Below are positions 39,128-51,640 of a DNA stretch of 64,000 nucleotides, piece after piece. The stretch's first letter is position 1. Each line of letters begins with the position of its first letter. A program made the translations under genes and the position numbers. The stretch lies in the NCBI RefSeq assembly GCF_032854445.1, contig NC_088298.1, positions 12,509,504-12,573,503 of the forward strand, given 5' to 3'. Below the pieces are notes generated by a model, which made no database searches, was not told where the DNA came from, and worked only from the letters and a program-made list of their open reading frames with translations. Source of the DNA: Liolophura sinensis (taxonomy: Eukaryota; Mollusca; Polyplacophora; Chitonida; Chitonidae).

Positions 39128-39355
39128 TGATGATATCGTATGCTCCTGATGACATCGTGTGTGCCTGATGATATTGTGTGCGCCTGATGACAACGTATGT
39201 ACCTGATGACAAGGCGTACACCTGATGACATTGTGTGCGTCTGATGACAACGTGTGAGCCTGATGACATCTTGTGCACCTGATTACATCGTGTGTTCGTG
39301 TTGATATCGTGTACGCGTGATGAGATCGTCTAAGTGTGATGATATCGTGTTTTAC
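39128..39355. repeat. 19-bp minisatellite upstream of the precursor gene
   Basis: About 11 diverged units of CCTGATGACATTGTGTGCG, ending about 10-15 bp before the acceptor-like CTGTTTTCAG that precedes the first coding exon. Confidence 0.88.
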
Positions 39356-39398
39356 ATTCTGTTTTCAGCAGGTTAAGCGTGGTTGAGAAGAAAGAAAC

Positions 39399-42300
39399 AT
39401 GTCGGAAGATAACAGATATGAGTTTACATTAGCAGACAGCAAGGAACCACCCAAGAAATCTAGACTTGTACTATGCCTGGTGAGTACACTCAGTGTGAAG
39501 TTTTTTTTTACAGGTTTCTTGTTAAACGACGCACGCAATAATGTTTCCCTTGGCGTGACGGTTTAAAGCATCTAACACATCCGTGTACAGCCTTTTTCTA
39601 TCTTCAGATCTGAATCATTATCATGCAGTTTTCACAGTGGATCCACACGTAATAGCTGCATTTCTCCCCATCTCCCTGATCTTGAAGAACATTGCTCTAT
39701 ATCTGAATGAATGCAGAGAATTCAATGGATTTCAGCTATCTTTTAAACAAACAATTAAACAAAAACAAAGTAGACAATCAGTTGCTCAGTTAAGACAGAT
39801 CAAGCCTGAAAGAATAATATCAGATAACTCGTCACTATATATGTATGAAAGGCAACATTGTTTATGAACAGGTCGCTGAGTCAAGACAGATCAAGCCTGA
39901 AAGACTAATAACTCGTCACTATATATGTATGAAGGGGAACATTGTTTATTAACAGGTCGCTGAGTCAAGACAGATCAAGCCTGAAAGACTAATAACTCGT
40001 CACTATATATGTATGAAGGGGAACATTGTTTATTAACAGGTCGCTGAGTCAAGACACATCAAGCCTGAAAGACTAATATGTCGTCAATATATATGTATGA
40101 AAGGGAACATTGTTCATAAACAGGTCGCTGAGTCAAGACAGATCAAGCCTGAAAGAATAATAACAGATAACTCGTCAATATATATGTCTGACGGGGAACA
40201 TTGTTTATGCTTATCAATACCATAAGTTGATCAGATTAGTTAAAAGGAAGGAAACCCAATCAAATAATAGTCAGCTAACGATCACCAAAAGATATCCAAT
40301 CAGTATTTCCGTTGTTACAACTGTATTTGATTCAACAAATGTTCGAATTTTCGTTCATCGCTGTAGCTACCGTTTGTAGCGTCCGATTCGTTATTTAGTG
40401 AGTCGCACAAAACGGACACATATATGCAATATAAAGATTATACAAGCTTTTACATGTAGTTAAATAAATTTGTCAGGAAACAAGTCATTTGATCAGTTCA
40501 TGTTTTTCTCCCGTTCTCCAGGGTGGATCTGTGCTCTTGTTGTCCGTAGCGGTCATCGCAGCGGTGAGCGCCATGATTTATCAATATTTTGCGTAAGTGT
40601 TTTGTTCTTGACCGCAGAGTGTCAGAAATTACCTTTCATGAGCCTAGTTTTAATTAATTAGGTTATTTATAAGGCGACGGCCAGTGTCACGGTGAAAGGA
40701 AACCGGCCAGAGCCAAGAGGAAATCCACGACCCTCCGCAGGTTGCGGCCAGATCTTCCCACCTACCGTGCGGCCAGATAGGAAGCCAACATGGCCTACTT
40801 TTGAGCTCTCTTCCATATTATCTCAAAATTTAAAATTTTATTATAACTTTTGACAAAAGTTGACAATCTACAATATTAAATTTGTCTCATGAGTAAGTTC
40901 GGTCTATGTCTCATCACGCAGTCTACCACTGTAAAATGATTGCCTTCCAGTCTGTCTGCAAAGATGAACCACCTGACTGTCACTTGTAAGCCAGCTGACG
41001 TTGTCAAACAATACCCGGGTTATTTTCGGACACCACTGGAACAGATCGAAGTAGAGCGGCGGTATAATCAGGATTCACAATACCTGACTACAGTACCCCT
41101 GCCAAACTGCACACTGAACTGCATCTCTAGGGCGAAACGGGACACCACGCATGCGTTCTCCCCACGAAACGAAATGGAGGTTTTGGCTGTAGGCGCAAGC
41201 GTAATACGAAAGCTCGCGCGGACCAAGCGACAAGAATTACCAAACCCTGAAGGAAACCTTGGACGCAACCCAATTTTCCACGGTTGTTGCGAATCGTAAG
41301 TCAGTTGGTCCATCAATTATTCTCCGTGAAAGGCCTTCTTGTTTTTGTCTGTCTGTTTAATGCCTGTTTAATAGCTTGTTCAGTATTGTCAATGATCCTT
41401 GTATCCTGCTCTTTGTTTAGCCAATCTATTATTTAAGTCATTAAGTTCATTTAACCATAAATCTGATTAAATGGGTAGTTTAAAAATTAATAAAGCAAAA
41501 TAAGAATGAAATAACCAAAATCCAGTCATCTGTGCGCATTGTTAGGTTGATAGTTTGTAAATCAGCCTAACGAGCTGCAAAGTGAAAAGGTTGTTTTATT
41601 TGCTCGCCTTTAAGAGAAAAGTCGTGGATCGCCCCAACAACAGCAACAAACCAGAAGGGAGAAACAGTGAACGTCATCCAGTTAGATGAACATAAGCAAT
41701 ATTTCTTGCAGGAGTCTTGCAAGTGAGTATCGTCTTGAATGGAAAAATCCTTATAAATAATAATAATTATTAATAACGTGACTGGGGAAGACGAGAGGGG
41801 GAGGGAGCTTTGAGTGTTTCCTAGCATCCCACCTGTTTGTGTTTATGACCTGACATGAGCATTTTTTTCAATCGAAAGCCGTCAGTAATAAGTAGTATAG
41901 ATTTTGTTGGGCATGTTGCCTTAATTTGACTGGCTATGCTGCGTATTCATTGTACATATCTGTATTGTTAAATGGTATAGAGGACACATTTGTTTGTCAA
42001 ACAATTTTCAAACAGACTACGCTTTAAATTATTAATAAAATGTAATGTGTAAGGTAATTTAAACTGATCTCAGGAAAGGGCAATGGGCTGGGGGTAGTAT
42101 GCAAATATAGCACTGTCGTAGAACATATTCCTTATATTACGGTTCAATTACTGTTCGTTTATATTGTTGCCTACATTTCACAGGTGAACAAGGTTTTTTA
42201 AAGGAGAAGAAAAGACCTAAAACAATGACACTATAGGCTGAAAAGAGCACATTTTTTTCTATCTGGTGGTGCCTGCTGCGTAATTTTGCAATTTTTCCTC

Positions 42301-43375
42301 ACCATACAAGTAGTCTGAAAACGGCAAAGCTGGCATAATTGGTTGAGTTCATCGCGTCCTCCATCTCCCTGTAAGTTATGCTGGGGGCGTGTTGCCTCTC
42401 AGCCAATGAGAGTCGTTTTAGCACGAGGCCTGTTATGTTACCAGCTACCAGGCGTATAAACCGAGATCAAACACCTCAAGTGAATGGCCATAACCTACTT
42501 ACATAATGACGCTATTATTCGACCGGGAGTGCTTCAATTTGCGGATTGTACAGTTTAGAGGGACAGTTCTTAGGACATACATTAGCTTCAGAAATAATGT
42601 CGATTTCTCGCTTATTCGTTTTCATCAGATATGTACAGGGATGGTGCACATGAGGCGACACCAAATTCCAAACCTTTATGGAATCTAAATTAGTTGACAC
42701 TATTCATGTCGACTGGAAGTCTGGGAGAAAAACACGGTCTTTGAAGTTATCAGTTTAGCTCGGACCAGATGACAAGTAAAATCATGACTAATATTCTGAA
42801 TTTCACCCTATCTTTGTGCCTATTTTACACATGACAACAACCAACCCATTAAAATCACAGTATACAGAACTAAGACCACCAAAATTATCAAATCCTTACA
42901 AATTCTGTCTTGATTTCTTGTAAAACAATGGCATTGGTTAGAAAATACAGAGCTTTTCCCCAATTTTGTCTTTTGTATTATGTATATTTGCTTTTTATAA
43001 GGGTTATTGTGAGCGTTCCAAAGAGATATGGTAGAATACAAAGTTTTAGATGTGTAACAATTAGAAACGCTTAAATACGTTGATTCTATGCGCTGTTGGC
43101 TGTAGGGTAATGTGAAAATTTCCAGAGCCTACGAGACGACAACATTCTGCAGCATTCGAGAGATTTGACTCGGTGAAGTGACGACGGTTGCATTTTCCAC
43201 GTCATGGCATGTGGGTGTAAAATCCTAAAAAAGCAAATGTAACAAGTGCAAGGAACTCAAATTCTTTTATTTATACAAATAAACAGCATGAGCTGATATT
43301 TTTCGTGGAGGTGACCGGTGTATTCCGTGACACACTCTACACACTCTAAGTTGTTTGAAAGATCATTTCTACTCA

Positions 43376-43450
<75 letters not shown>

Positions 43451-43849
43451 TAGTTGCGGCCCCCAAGTAACAGCAGAGCACAATATCTCTCTCGTAACTC
43501 GAGTTATGTGATATACCACTGGCTTAAAATCCAGCACTATGGCTAATTTATTTAGATCGTAATACAACCGGCACTGAATGGTAGAATCATTTTGGAGAGT
43601 CAGGAACGATTTTCAGAAACTTTTCTTAATAATTTATGTACACAATATATACTTTTGTCTAAGAAATTTATTCCACTTTTTGTTTCTAACAGACCTGCTC
43701 CTGGTTGCGATTTCTGCACATGCGGCCAGCCAGAGCCGTTTCTCAACACGGCCGTCGTTTACAAAGATGATGAGAAGAAGGAGTTTCATAATGACGTTAT
43801 TAAGCTGCCTGGCTGCTGTAAATGTCTGAACATAGGGGGGAGCACATAG
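39399..43849 (+). CDS. Unrecognised type II membrane / secreted cysteine-rich precursor
   Basis: Assembled from four exons: 39399-39479, 40522-40592, 40951-41295 and 43693-43849. All introns are GT-AG (donors GTGAGT, GTAAGT, GTAAGT; acceptors CTCCAG, CTTCCAG, TCTAACAG). All joins keep frame (phases 0, 2, 2), giving 217 residues and a TAG stop. Residues 1-22 are polar and cytosolic in type. About 23-46 form a membrane segment (GGSVLLLSVAVIAAVSAMIY). The ectodomain has a sequon at Asn103, RAKR at 111-114, RTKR at 141-144, and a C-terminal cysteine cluster (Cys163, 164, 171, 174, 176, 207, 208, 210). RxKR sites are typical of furin-type processing, so a shed C-terminal peptide is plausible. I recognise no family, and expression is unproven. 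Intron 1 holds an 84-bp repeat, intron 2 a SINE, intron 3 a TA microsatellite. The exon joins are inferred, not proven. Confidence 0.6.
39780..40210. repeat. 84-bp tandem repeat in intron 1 of the precursor gene
   Basis: Five units anchored on AGGTCGCTGAGTCAAGACAG at 39870, 39954, 40038 and onward, preceded by a diverged one. Spacing is 84 bp. ORFs through it are not coding. Confidence 0.9.
40665..40800 (-). mobile_element. SINE-1 fragment in intron 2 of the precursor gene
   Basis: GGAAACCGGCCAGAGCC, CCACGACCCTCCGCAGGTTG and GATAGGAAGCCAACATGGCC match the SINE-1 central region in reverse. It is diverged and therefore old. Confidence 0.75.
43380..43450. repeat. (TA)n microsatellite in intron 3 of the precursor gene
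   Basis: About 35 uninterrupted TA units, then ACATATATAG. Confidence 0.97.
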
Positions 43850-45535
43850 TCTGCTTTTTGAGAACACACATGCAAGAAACTGGAACTGGAGACGTACCAA
43901 ACAATGAAGCGTTTTATATATTTCAGTCTGGGAAAAGTAGATTCTTGTTTAAACAAAATGGATGTCAAGGCTTGAAATGGAAAGGCATGTTATCAAAGAC
44001 ACATATGTGCAAAAGGCGGCTACAGCTCTGTTCCTTGAAGATATACGCATTTACAACGCCTTTGATGAGCTGGGATTCTGGCTCAGCTAATTTGGTCTTG
44101 CGAACCATCTGTATGTTATAGACAGACATGACAGCGGTCGATTTGAAATGCCCTGCATGGTGCCTGACGCAACACAAAGTGTTACGATTCTAGCGTTAAC
44201 GGCATAGAGGGAATCGGTGAACTGCAGGTTTTTGTGATAAATAAGGTGTTTGCTCACAATTGGAGATTTTAGAGTTCGAATTATTTTATCGCTCATGGTA
44301 AGAAAGTCATTTCGATAACATTTACTACAACATGGGCGTATGAAAAAGTCACCCCAAAACATATTTAGAGTATACACGAACGATGGAGAAAATTGTGGAG
44401 CTGAACTGAACTAGCGAATGTTATGTTCCAGAAGGAAAAGGGATGTCATTTATGCCGATCTGACAGAGGTGATCGATAAGGTCAGCAAAAGCTCCCTGAC
44501 ACCTTTGTCAACTCATATGATACCATACTGTGTCTTTACCTTTAGTGACACAAGAATTCCCCCCCCCCCCATTTAATATAAATATTTAATAGCACGCTCA
44601 ATAACAGTCTGGATTTAGCGTCTGTTGATCCATTCACCATTGATGACTTATGTTCTAATCCACCTAACTCCCGCTAGTTTACCTACAGCTCTGTTTTCAG
44701 GCCGTATTTTGATGTAATATTTTCAGTTCTCGTACCACAGTAGATCTGCGGGGGTTGTTTAAATATTTAAAAAAAAATATTTTCCCGTGAAACTAGTCTG
44801 CGGTACTTATATTGAGCCACAAGGAATTCCACTCACAAACAGCCACAGGAATGATTTTTTGTCGAAATGACAAAGGTTGAACAGAATGGAAGAAATCCGT
44901 GTTCCATATCACCGAGAGAAATCTTTTCGGAAAGGACAAAATACAAGTTTTTACAACAACAACAGTACAACAACCCTCAAATACCTTGCGTACACAGCTT
45001 AAAGAGAACACAAAATGTACAACCATATCTACAAAGAAAAATGATATAGGACACAGTTATCACCGGAAAATATGTAAAAATGTCTACAAAGTTTTGAAAG
45101 CTGAGAAGACGAAGTTCAGCACTGGGGATATGGCACTGACGGACAATTTACTCCGATTAGCAATGCTGTAGCAAGCCTTATGAACTTGACCAATCAGCAG
45201 CGCTGAAAGCGTCACGTAATAATTGGCTGTCACGTCAAAAAGCCTGTTAGCTTTTTATTGTCAGTGTGGTATAGTGGATAGACAGATATCGATGTAATGA
45301 ATTGGATTTTACTGATGCATTTTGAACGACACTTTTATGAGAAGGGAACTGAGACAACTTTCCGTGTCACAATGTCTATATACTGGGCAAGAGGCAGAAC
45401 TAACTTGTCAGGGCGAGCTGGCAAGAAAACTGCCTTGGGAGAGTCATTATTTGAATAAAAATGATGTGACTTTGCGTTATTTTTCCTCGGCATAGTCAGA
45501 TTTATTACGAATATATCTTCCCAAAGTCTGAAAGA
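43850..45535. other. Downstream flank of the precursor gene, no further gene seen
   Basis: Several ORFs of 60-100 codons overlap on both strands, but none shows a recognisable domain. A C-run lies at 44560. This may include the 3' UTR. Confidence 0.5.
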
Positions 45536-45539
45536 ATGG

Positions 45540-45965
45540 GTCTGTTAGGATGATGACACTTCATAGCACAGGATGATGACATATCAGTAGATTGGCATAC
45601 GGATGATACATGTATGTCAGTAGACTTAGTCCGTGCCACTTTAGTGTACTTATGGGTGATACATGTATGTCAGTTGACTTAGGGGTTGCCAGCTTAGTAG
45701 ACCTAATTGTGATACATGTATTTCCGTAGACTTAGCGGGTTCGACTTTAGTAGACTTATGGGTGAGACATGTAAGTTAGTAGACTTAGGGGGTACCACTT
45801 TAGTAGAATTATTGGCGACACATGTATGTCTGTAGGCTTAAGGGGGTGCGACTTTAGTAGACTTATGGGTAATACATGTATGTCAGTAGGCTTAGGGGAT
45901 GCAAGTTTAGTAAACTTAGGAGGGATACGTGTATGTTAGTAGACTTAGGGGGTGCCAATTTAGGA
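45540..45965. repeat. 53-bp minisatellite, copy 2 (contracted, diverged)
   Basis: GGATGATGACACTTCA then units with GTGATACATGTATGTCAGT and TAGACTTA. About eight diverged units; the homogenised GTGTGTGCCAG form of copies 1 and 3 is absent. Confidence 0.88.
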
Positions 45966-46002
45966 ATAATGACTGTTAAGTTATAAAGATTGAAATGGCT
46001 TT

Positions 46003-46160
46003 ATTTTGAGTAAGTGAGTGATTGAGTGCTTGGGGTTTAACGTCGTGCTCAAAAATTCATATGAGGGCGAAGGAACCCTTAGGGTGTGTGCCACGGTTCT
46101 TTTATATAGTGCTGCTTCTCTGAGACGACTTATCGAAGATAAGTAAGCAGCTTCTAATTT
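46003..46160 (-). mobile_element. SINE-2 3' fragment, segment copy 2
   Basis: TTGGGGTTTAACGTCGTGC, CATATGAGGGCGAAGGAACC and TATAGTGCTGCTTCTCTGAG; the paralogue of 27.3 kb, with a small deletion. Confidence 0.65.
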
Positions 46161-46177
46161 CGCTACATTTAGTCAGA

Positions 46178-46526
46178 AACTTGTTCGACAGCTTTATATA
46201 CCAGCCGTCATTCTCCTTTATGTAGACCCTCATATACCACGGATAAGAAAATGACTTGTTGGACAGCTTTATATACCAAAGATGACTTTCCTTTTTGGAG
46301 ACCCTCATATACCACGGATAAAATAATGACTTGTTCGACAGTTTTATATATCAACCGTCACTCTCCTTTATGGAGAACCTCACATACCACAGGTAAAATA
46401 ATGACTTGTTCGACAGCTTTATATACCAGCGATAACCCTCCTATATACCATGAACAAAATAATGGCTTGTTAGAAAACTTTATATACCAGCAGTCGCTTT
46501 CCCTCATATACCATGGATAAAATAAA
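46178..46526. repeat. 75-bp satellite, copy 2, only about 4.5 units
   Basis: Same unit as 27.5-33.7 kb, here reduced to a few diverged units, bordered on both sides by the same flanking sequences as copy 1. Confidence 0.93.
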
Positions 46527-47189
46527 GACATCAGTGGAATTGTACTCACATGTGGTCAACAATAAAGAGATTTAAAATGGACAATCTTTCACCGTTCGAT
46601 TACATGTACTACATGTATTATATATCCACACTGATTCAACCTTCGTAACCACCAACTAACTGAGCATTGCAACAAAATTTGTAGAAGTTTGATGTCTGAA
46701 ATTACCGACCTATATTTAAAAACTTAATTTTTACTCCAAAGCAAATCTTTGCAAGGAATATTATCCAAATTTGTGGTTAACTTTTTTGGTAAATTTGCTT
46801 AAGGACAAACCCTAGGAAAGATAACTTGAGGCGAACTTGTACACAGAAAACAGAATAAACAGAAGGTTTACATTTAGATCTGTGATAATTAGTCTTCCTA
46901 AACCCTACCTTGCGAAGATAGCCCACGACATACGAGAGTCCACTTTGCCCAACTCTTGCTGCCAGCCATGAGGTCGTAACACTTTGTCACCAGTCAACCA
47001 TGTGGAGTGGTGAATTGAAAACTCCGGGATATTCAAGTTTAATAAAGAGAAACAAAAGCACACCAAGATATAAAATAGCCCTATCAAAATATTTGAGTTT
47101 CAGTATGGAGATATATACATTCGCACATACGCACAAAAGCATCTCTGTTTAATCTGGTAACGGTGATGTATCCATCTCAATTAGATTTA

Positions 47190-47462
47190 CTGGGCCTCTG
47201 TGGCTCAGTCGGTTATCACGAGAGCGCAAACTAATGACCCAGGAGTCTCTCACCAATGCGGTCGCTGTGAATTCAAGTCCAGCTCATGCTGGCTTCCTCT
47301 CCGGCCGTAAGTGGGAAGGTCTCTCAGCAACCTGCGGTGAGTCGTGGGTTTCCCCCGGGCTGTGCCCGGTTTATTCCCATCATAATGCTGGCCACCGTCG
47401 TATAAGTGAAATATTCTTGAGTACGGAGTAAAACAACAATCAAATAAATAAATCAAATCAAA
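47190..47462 (+). mobile_element. SINE-1, paralogue of 34.3 kb
   Basis: GGGCCTCTGTGGCTCAGTCG head, box B GTGAATTCAAGTCC, and the AACAATCAAATAAATAAATC tail. It sits at the same site as 34319, so it was inserted before the duplication. Confidence 0.88.
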
Positions 47463-47990
47463 TCAATTAGGGATGCCACAGACTAGTGAATGGTAAATGT
47501 ACATAGAACAAAACCACGATGTGCGTAAACATTTCATTCAAATCCCTGCAAAGCTTATTCCGAAAAGCTGCAGCCAGGAAGACAGGCGGACAGGCAGACT
47601 ATGGCAAAGATGTGTTTTCCTTGGCGGATGTAATTAGCGCCTGAAAGGAAGAGGCGATTTTAGGACCGTAACCGTATCGGTGACCTTAAAGCCATGTGGT
47701 CGTGCTATCCTGAGAGTGACGTATAGTGTAGTGGTTAGAATAACACCAATCACAGTTCTGCTCAACAGGCTGTGAAACGGATGTCTGATTTTATAACGTG
47801 TTTCTCTTTTTATCTCTTTATGGCTTCATGGCTGTTTTACTTGTTAAAAATAAAATGCAATATTTTAAGCAGGATGTTGTAAAGTGAACACCTTTAAACG
47901 CGGCATAATTTCCCTCATGGGTAATTCCCTGAATCAAAAACAACCTTTCATGATCCACATCTGTCCGACAAGCGGGACACCAAGTCCTGG

Positions 47991-48147
47991 TGATTGTCTA
48001 TATATATATGCAGACGATAATTTTCTGAATGGTACTCCGTAGCGACGGCCTTTGTCGGTTGTCCACACCAGCCGGTACTTTAACCTACCACTCCAATGGG
48101 CACGTGTACAATAGGGAACGCAGGTCTGAAATCAGTCAACAACGACG
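47991..48147 (+). promoter_or_regulatory. Duplicate of the candidate TATA box and 5' exon
   Basis: Nearly identical to 35261-35415, with CTATATATATATGC and a donor-like ACG|GTAAGG kept at 48148. No coding exon follows; satellite and Tc1 sequence comes next. If copy 1 is a promoter, this one is orphaned. Confidence 0.3.
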
Positions 48148-48464
48148 GTAAGGTTAACGTGGCCTTTCTCAGTGTGCTATAATAATGTAGTGTATACCTG
48201 TTTCTAATAAATAGTACATGTGTATGTGAGGGTACAATGTTTGCCTGCAGTGTGCATTTCAGCAGTGTTATACACTGTTGACCATAAAGTTGGAATAAAA
48301 TATTTTAGCCACAATCCCAGAAGTTTAATATTATTTTTCGCCTCAAAAATAATATAAGCCGACACGAATTGATGCATAATCTCTCTCTAGTTAGTTATGC
48401 ATAATTGAGAAGACTGCATCACCTCCGCAAAACACCGGGTTATGCGTTTCTTTTTTTGGATATT

Positions 48465-49085
48465 ATATTAAGTGCTGAGTAAATGTGGACATCTGGTAAA
48501 GTTATGAGGTCCCTTATATAATATGTTGTTCTGTGGACAGTATATATTAAATGTTCAGTACATATGGACATCTGGCAGAGTTATGTGGTCCCTGATATAA
48601 TATATAGTTCTGTGGACAGCATATATTAAATGTTAAGTACATGTGGACATCAGGCAGAGTTTTGTGGTCCCTTTATATAATATATAGTTCTCTGGACAGC
48701 ATATATTAAATGTTACATGAGGACATCCGACAGAGATATGTGGTCCCATATATAATATATTGTTCTGTGGACAGCATGTATTAAATATTGAGTACAATGT
48801 GGACAACTCGCAGAGTTATGTGGTCCCTTATATAATATATAGTTCTGTGGACACTAGGCTTGTATGGACAGTATAAATTAAGTGTTGAGTACATGTGGAC
48901 ATACGGCAGAGTTACGTGGCATGTTATATATTATGTAATTCTGTGGACACTAGGCTTGTGTGACCAGTATATATTAAATGTTGAGTACATGTGGACATCT
49001 GGCAGAGTTATGTGACCCCTTATATTGTATATAGTACAGTGGACAGTATGTATATAGAGTTTATGTGGACATAAGGTCAAGGTTC
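48465..49085. repeat. About 80-bp tandem repeat
   Basis: About seven units with GTGGACATCTGGCAGAGTTA, TGTGGTCCCTTATATAATAT and CTGTGGACAG. Spacing is 79-82 bp, with some insertions (GACACTAGGCTTGT). Confidence 0.9.
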
Positions 49086-49356
49086 ATAGGTCAAGACCAC
49101 ACACATAAACACACAAATTATATTCACAAGTATATATTCATCTCGTTGAGATAAAATGATAATTGTTCTATAGATGAGTGTATAGAAGGCTAAGGACTAA
49201 AAAGAAGGGTTTAAATTTTTTCAAATGTTGTTGGATGTACATGTCCACGTTCTACCAGTTCTAAAACAATGTCCACAAAAACCTTGCAAAACATATATAT
49301 ATTTATTTATATTTGGTTAAATCTGTCTACGTGTACTAAATCGCCAAACTTATTGG

Positions 49357-49357
49357 T

Positions 49358-49447
<90 letters not shown>
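49357..49447. repeat. (TA)n microsatellite
   Basis: About 45 TA units that directly abut the left end of the Tc1 element. TA is the target site of Tc1/mariner elements. Confidence 0.97.
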
Positions 49448-49452
<5 letters not shown>

Positions 49453-49723
49453 GTGCTCAAAAGAAAGTGTACACCAAAACAAATACATAAAAATCGCGCA
49501 AAGTAAAAAATTGAGAAATTATCCATGATGAGCCCTATTACCCGTGTAAACGCTGATCCATCCAGGGAACAAACTGGCCCAACAAAGCAAGATTTGCCTA
49601 AACTTAGCATAAAATCGAAAAATGGCCCTTCCACGTGTAACACGACATGAACGTGCATTTTGGCGGTATAAATGAGTCGACGGGAAACGTTATGAACACA
49701 GTCGTCAGAAAAACACCAGAGGT

Positions 49724-50422
49724 ATGCCACGTTTCATCCAAGTTGAGCGAGAGAGAGCTGTCAGCATGTACCAGCAAGGAGCGACCAACGCCGCCATTGC
49801 CAGAACCTTTGGTTGCACAAGAGCAACTATCGTCAGACTTATGCAGCGACTCCGGCAGACAGGCGTTACATCCGACAGGCCTAGGAGCGGTCGACCACGC
49901 GTCACCATCCCCGCTGAAGATCGACCCGCTATGGTATACAGGCGTGTAGAAGAACGTTTGGTGCCAAATTGCGTTCAGCAAGTTCGAGCGTTTGGAGGTG
50001 GTAGTGTGATGGTGTTGGGAGGCATCTGCGGTGATCTGAAGACGAGGCTAGTGGTGATTCATGGGAACCTCAATGCTCGCAGATACACGGATGAAGTTTT
50101 ACGACCGGTTGTAGTGCCATTCATCCACCAACAGCAAAGAGGAATTTTGTACCAGCATGATAATGCAAGACCTCATACTGCAAGATTGACGAACAACTTT
50201 CTACAGAACGCCAACATCGATCTCTTGCCATGTTCACCCGACCTCAATCCAATTGAGCACTTTTGGGACCACCTGGGCAGACAAGTCAGAAGACTGCCAG
50301 TGCCACCTGTGACAGTTCAACAGCTGGAAGAGTGTCTCCAACAAGAATGGCAACGAATCACACCTAACGTCAGTCAAGCAGTCAAGCCACCATCAGCAGA
50401 CTTTTGGGTCGTTATCGCCTAA
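49724..50422 (+). pseudogene. Tc1/mariner transposase a, internally deleted
   Basis: Open frame of 232 codons. The N-terminal paired-like helix-turn-helix is present (SMYQQGATNAAIARTFGCTR, then RPRSGRPRVTI). About residue 68 the sequence jumps to VYRRVEERLVPNC, which removes the stretch that carries the first catalytic Asp. The rest has GGSVMVLGGICG, HDNARPHTAR (second Asp) and SPDLNPIEHFWDHL (Glu). Only 31 residues separate that Asp and Glu, because about three are lost relative to the DD34E norm. The C-terminus runs into unrelated frame at about 50385. It cannot be an active transposase. Confidence 0.88.
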
Positions 50423-51296
50423 CAGGCAGGACACAAGATCGTCCAAAATAGGGCAGGCCAAGTGTTACAGCGCCTAGCGAAGACCGGTACATCCGCACAA
50501 TCCACCTGCGTAACCGGTTTGTGACGGCGACGTCAACGGCGGAAACGGCACTGGGAAAACTCATCAGCAGACGCACAGTCATACGACGACTCCGCGTGAG
50601 TGGTACAGAGCCTAGCGCCCCTTCCGTGGAATGGCATTGACTCCTCTACACCGTCAAAACAGGCTGCGTTGGGCAAGAGTTGTACGTCGATGGCAGCGAC
50701 GAGACTGGGAAAGGGTGCTGTTCACTGATGAAAGCCGATATAACCTCTTCAGAAATGATGGCCGAATTCGTGTGTATCGACGCAGGGGAGAGCGATTGGC
50801 ACAAAACTGCATACAGAATGTCCACCCTTTTGGTGCTGGTGGGGTGCTTGTATGGGGCGGAATTTGTGGACAGGTGAGAACGAGATTGGTCATCATCCAG
50901 GGAAATCTGACTGGCCAAAGTTACCGAGATGAAATACTGGAACCTGTTGTGGCGCCATTCTTGCATCAACAGCAAAGGGGTATCCTTTTGCAGCAGGACA
51001 ATGCACGATCTCATACCGCCAGAGTTGTACTAAATTATCTGGACACCGTTGATGTCAGCGTACTGCCTTGGCCAGCACGATCGCCAGACATGAATCCCTT
51101 AGAGCATCTGTGGGATCATCTTAATCGACATCTGAGACAACGCGTCCATCCCCCACAAAACAGGCAACAGCTCGAACAGGGTTTATTTAAGAAGAGGGAC
51201 AGAATTCCTGATGACCTCATCCGGCGGCTGACGACTTCAATGAGGAGACGTATTTTGGCTTTAAATGATGCAATGGGAGCTCACACTTGCTACTAA
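50390..51296 (+). pseudogene. Tc1/mariner transposase b, DD34E, broken N-terminus
   Basis: A second, diverged transposase. Its N-terminal part is readable only in pieces with stops (SRLLGRYRLTGRTQDRPK, GRPSVTAPSEDRYIR, RFVTATSTAETALGKLISRR). From 50631 a 221-codon frame is open: WERVLFTDESRYNLFRNDG (first Asp), GVLVWGGICGQ, QQDNARSHTA (second Asp) and SPDMNPLEHLWDHL (Glu). The last two are 34 residues apart, and the C-terminus is intact (RRRILALNDAMGAHTCY). The catalytic triad is therefore complete, but the DNA-binding domain is damaged. Confidence 0.88.
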
Positions 51297-51562
51297 CGAT
51301 CTGTCTTATGACATGATAGGACATAAGGTACACCTTTTTAAGGGAGTCCCTTTACTTGCATTTGTGTAATTTTGCAAATTTATCCCATGCCTTCTTTACC
51401 CGGCCTGACAGCAAGTGTAATATCCATATGGCTTTGAATTTTTAAACAGAATTTGGAAAATGGTTTATTGCAATAAAATGCTTATCATGTCGATACTGTC
51501 TTTCTTTCTCTTTCTTGTGGTGGTGAACAAGGTTATACGTTTCTTTTGCCCGGTAGTTTATG

Positions 51563-51640
51563 TATGCTTGGGGGTTTACATCGTACTTTACAAATTTTCA
51601 ATCATATGACGACGCCTTCACTTAAGTGAGTGTCATAGCT
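51563..51640 (-). mobile_element. SINE-2 tail fragment, minus strand
   Basis: GCTTGGGGGTTTACATCGTAC and CAATCATATGACGACGCC match the SINE-2 3' end only. Confidence 0.5.

Larger units (their letters stand above)
46527..48275. repeat. Duplicate of 33658-35545
   Basis: Starts GACATCAGTGGAATTGTACT and ends near GTGCATTTCAGCAGTGT, as at 35.5 kb. It has a deletion of about 150 bp (near 47655) relative to 34.77-34.92 kb. Confidence 0.92.
49446..51560 (+). mobile_element. Chimeric Tc1/mariner element
   Basis: Contains two different Tc1-type transposase remnants head to tail. Candidate terminal inverted repeats are AACTAGTGCTCAAAAGAAAG at 49448-49467 and its imperfect reverse complement TTTCTTTTGCCCGGTAGTTT at about 51540-51559, both next to TA. 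The two ends may come from two different parent elements. Confidence 0.6.
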
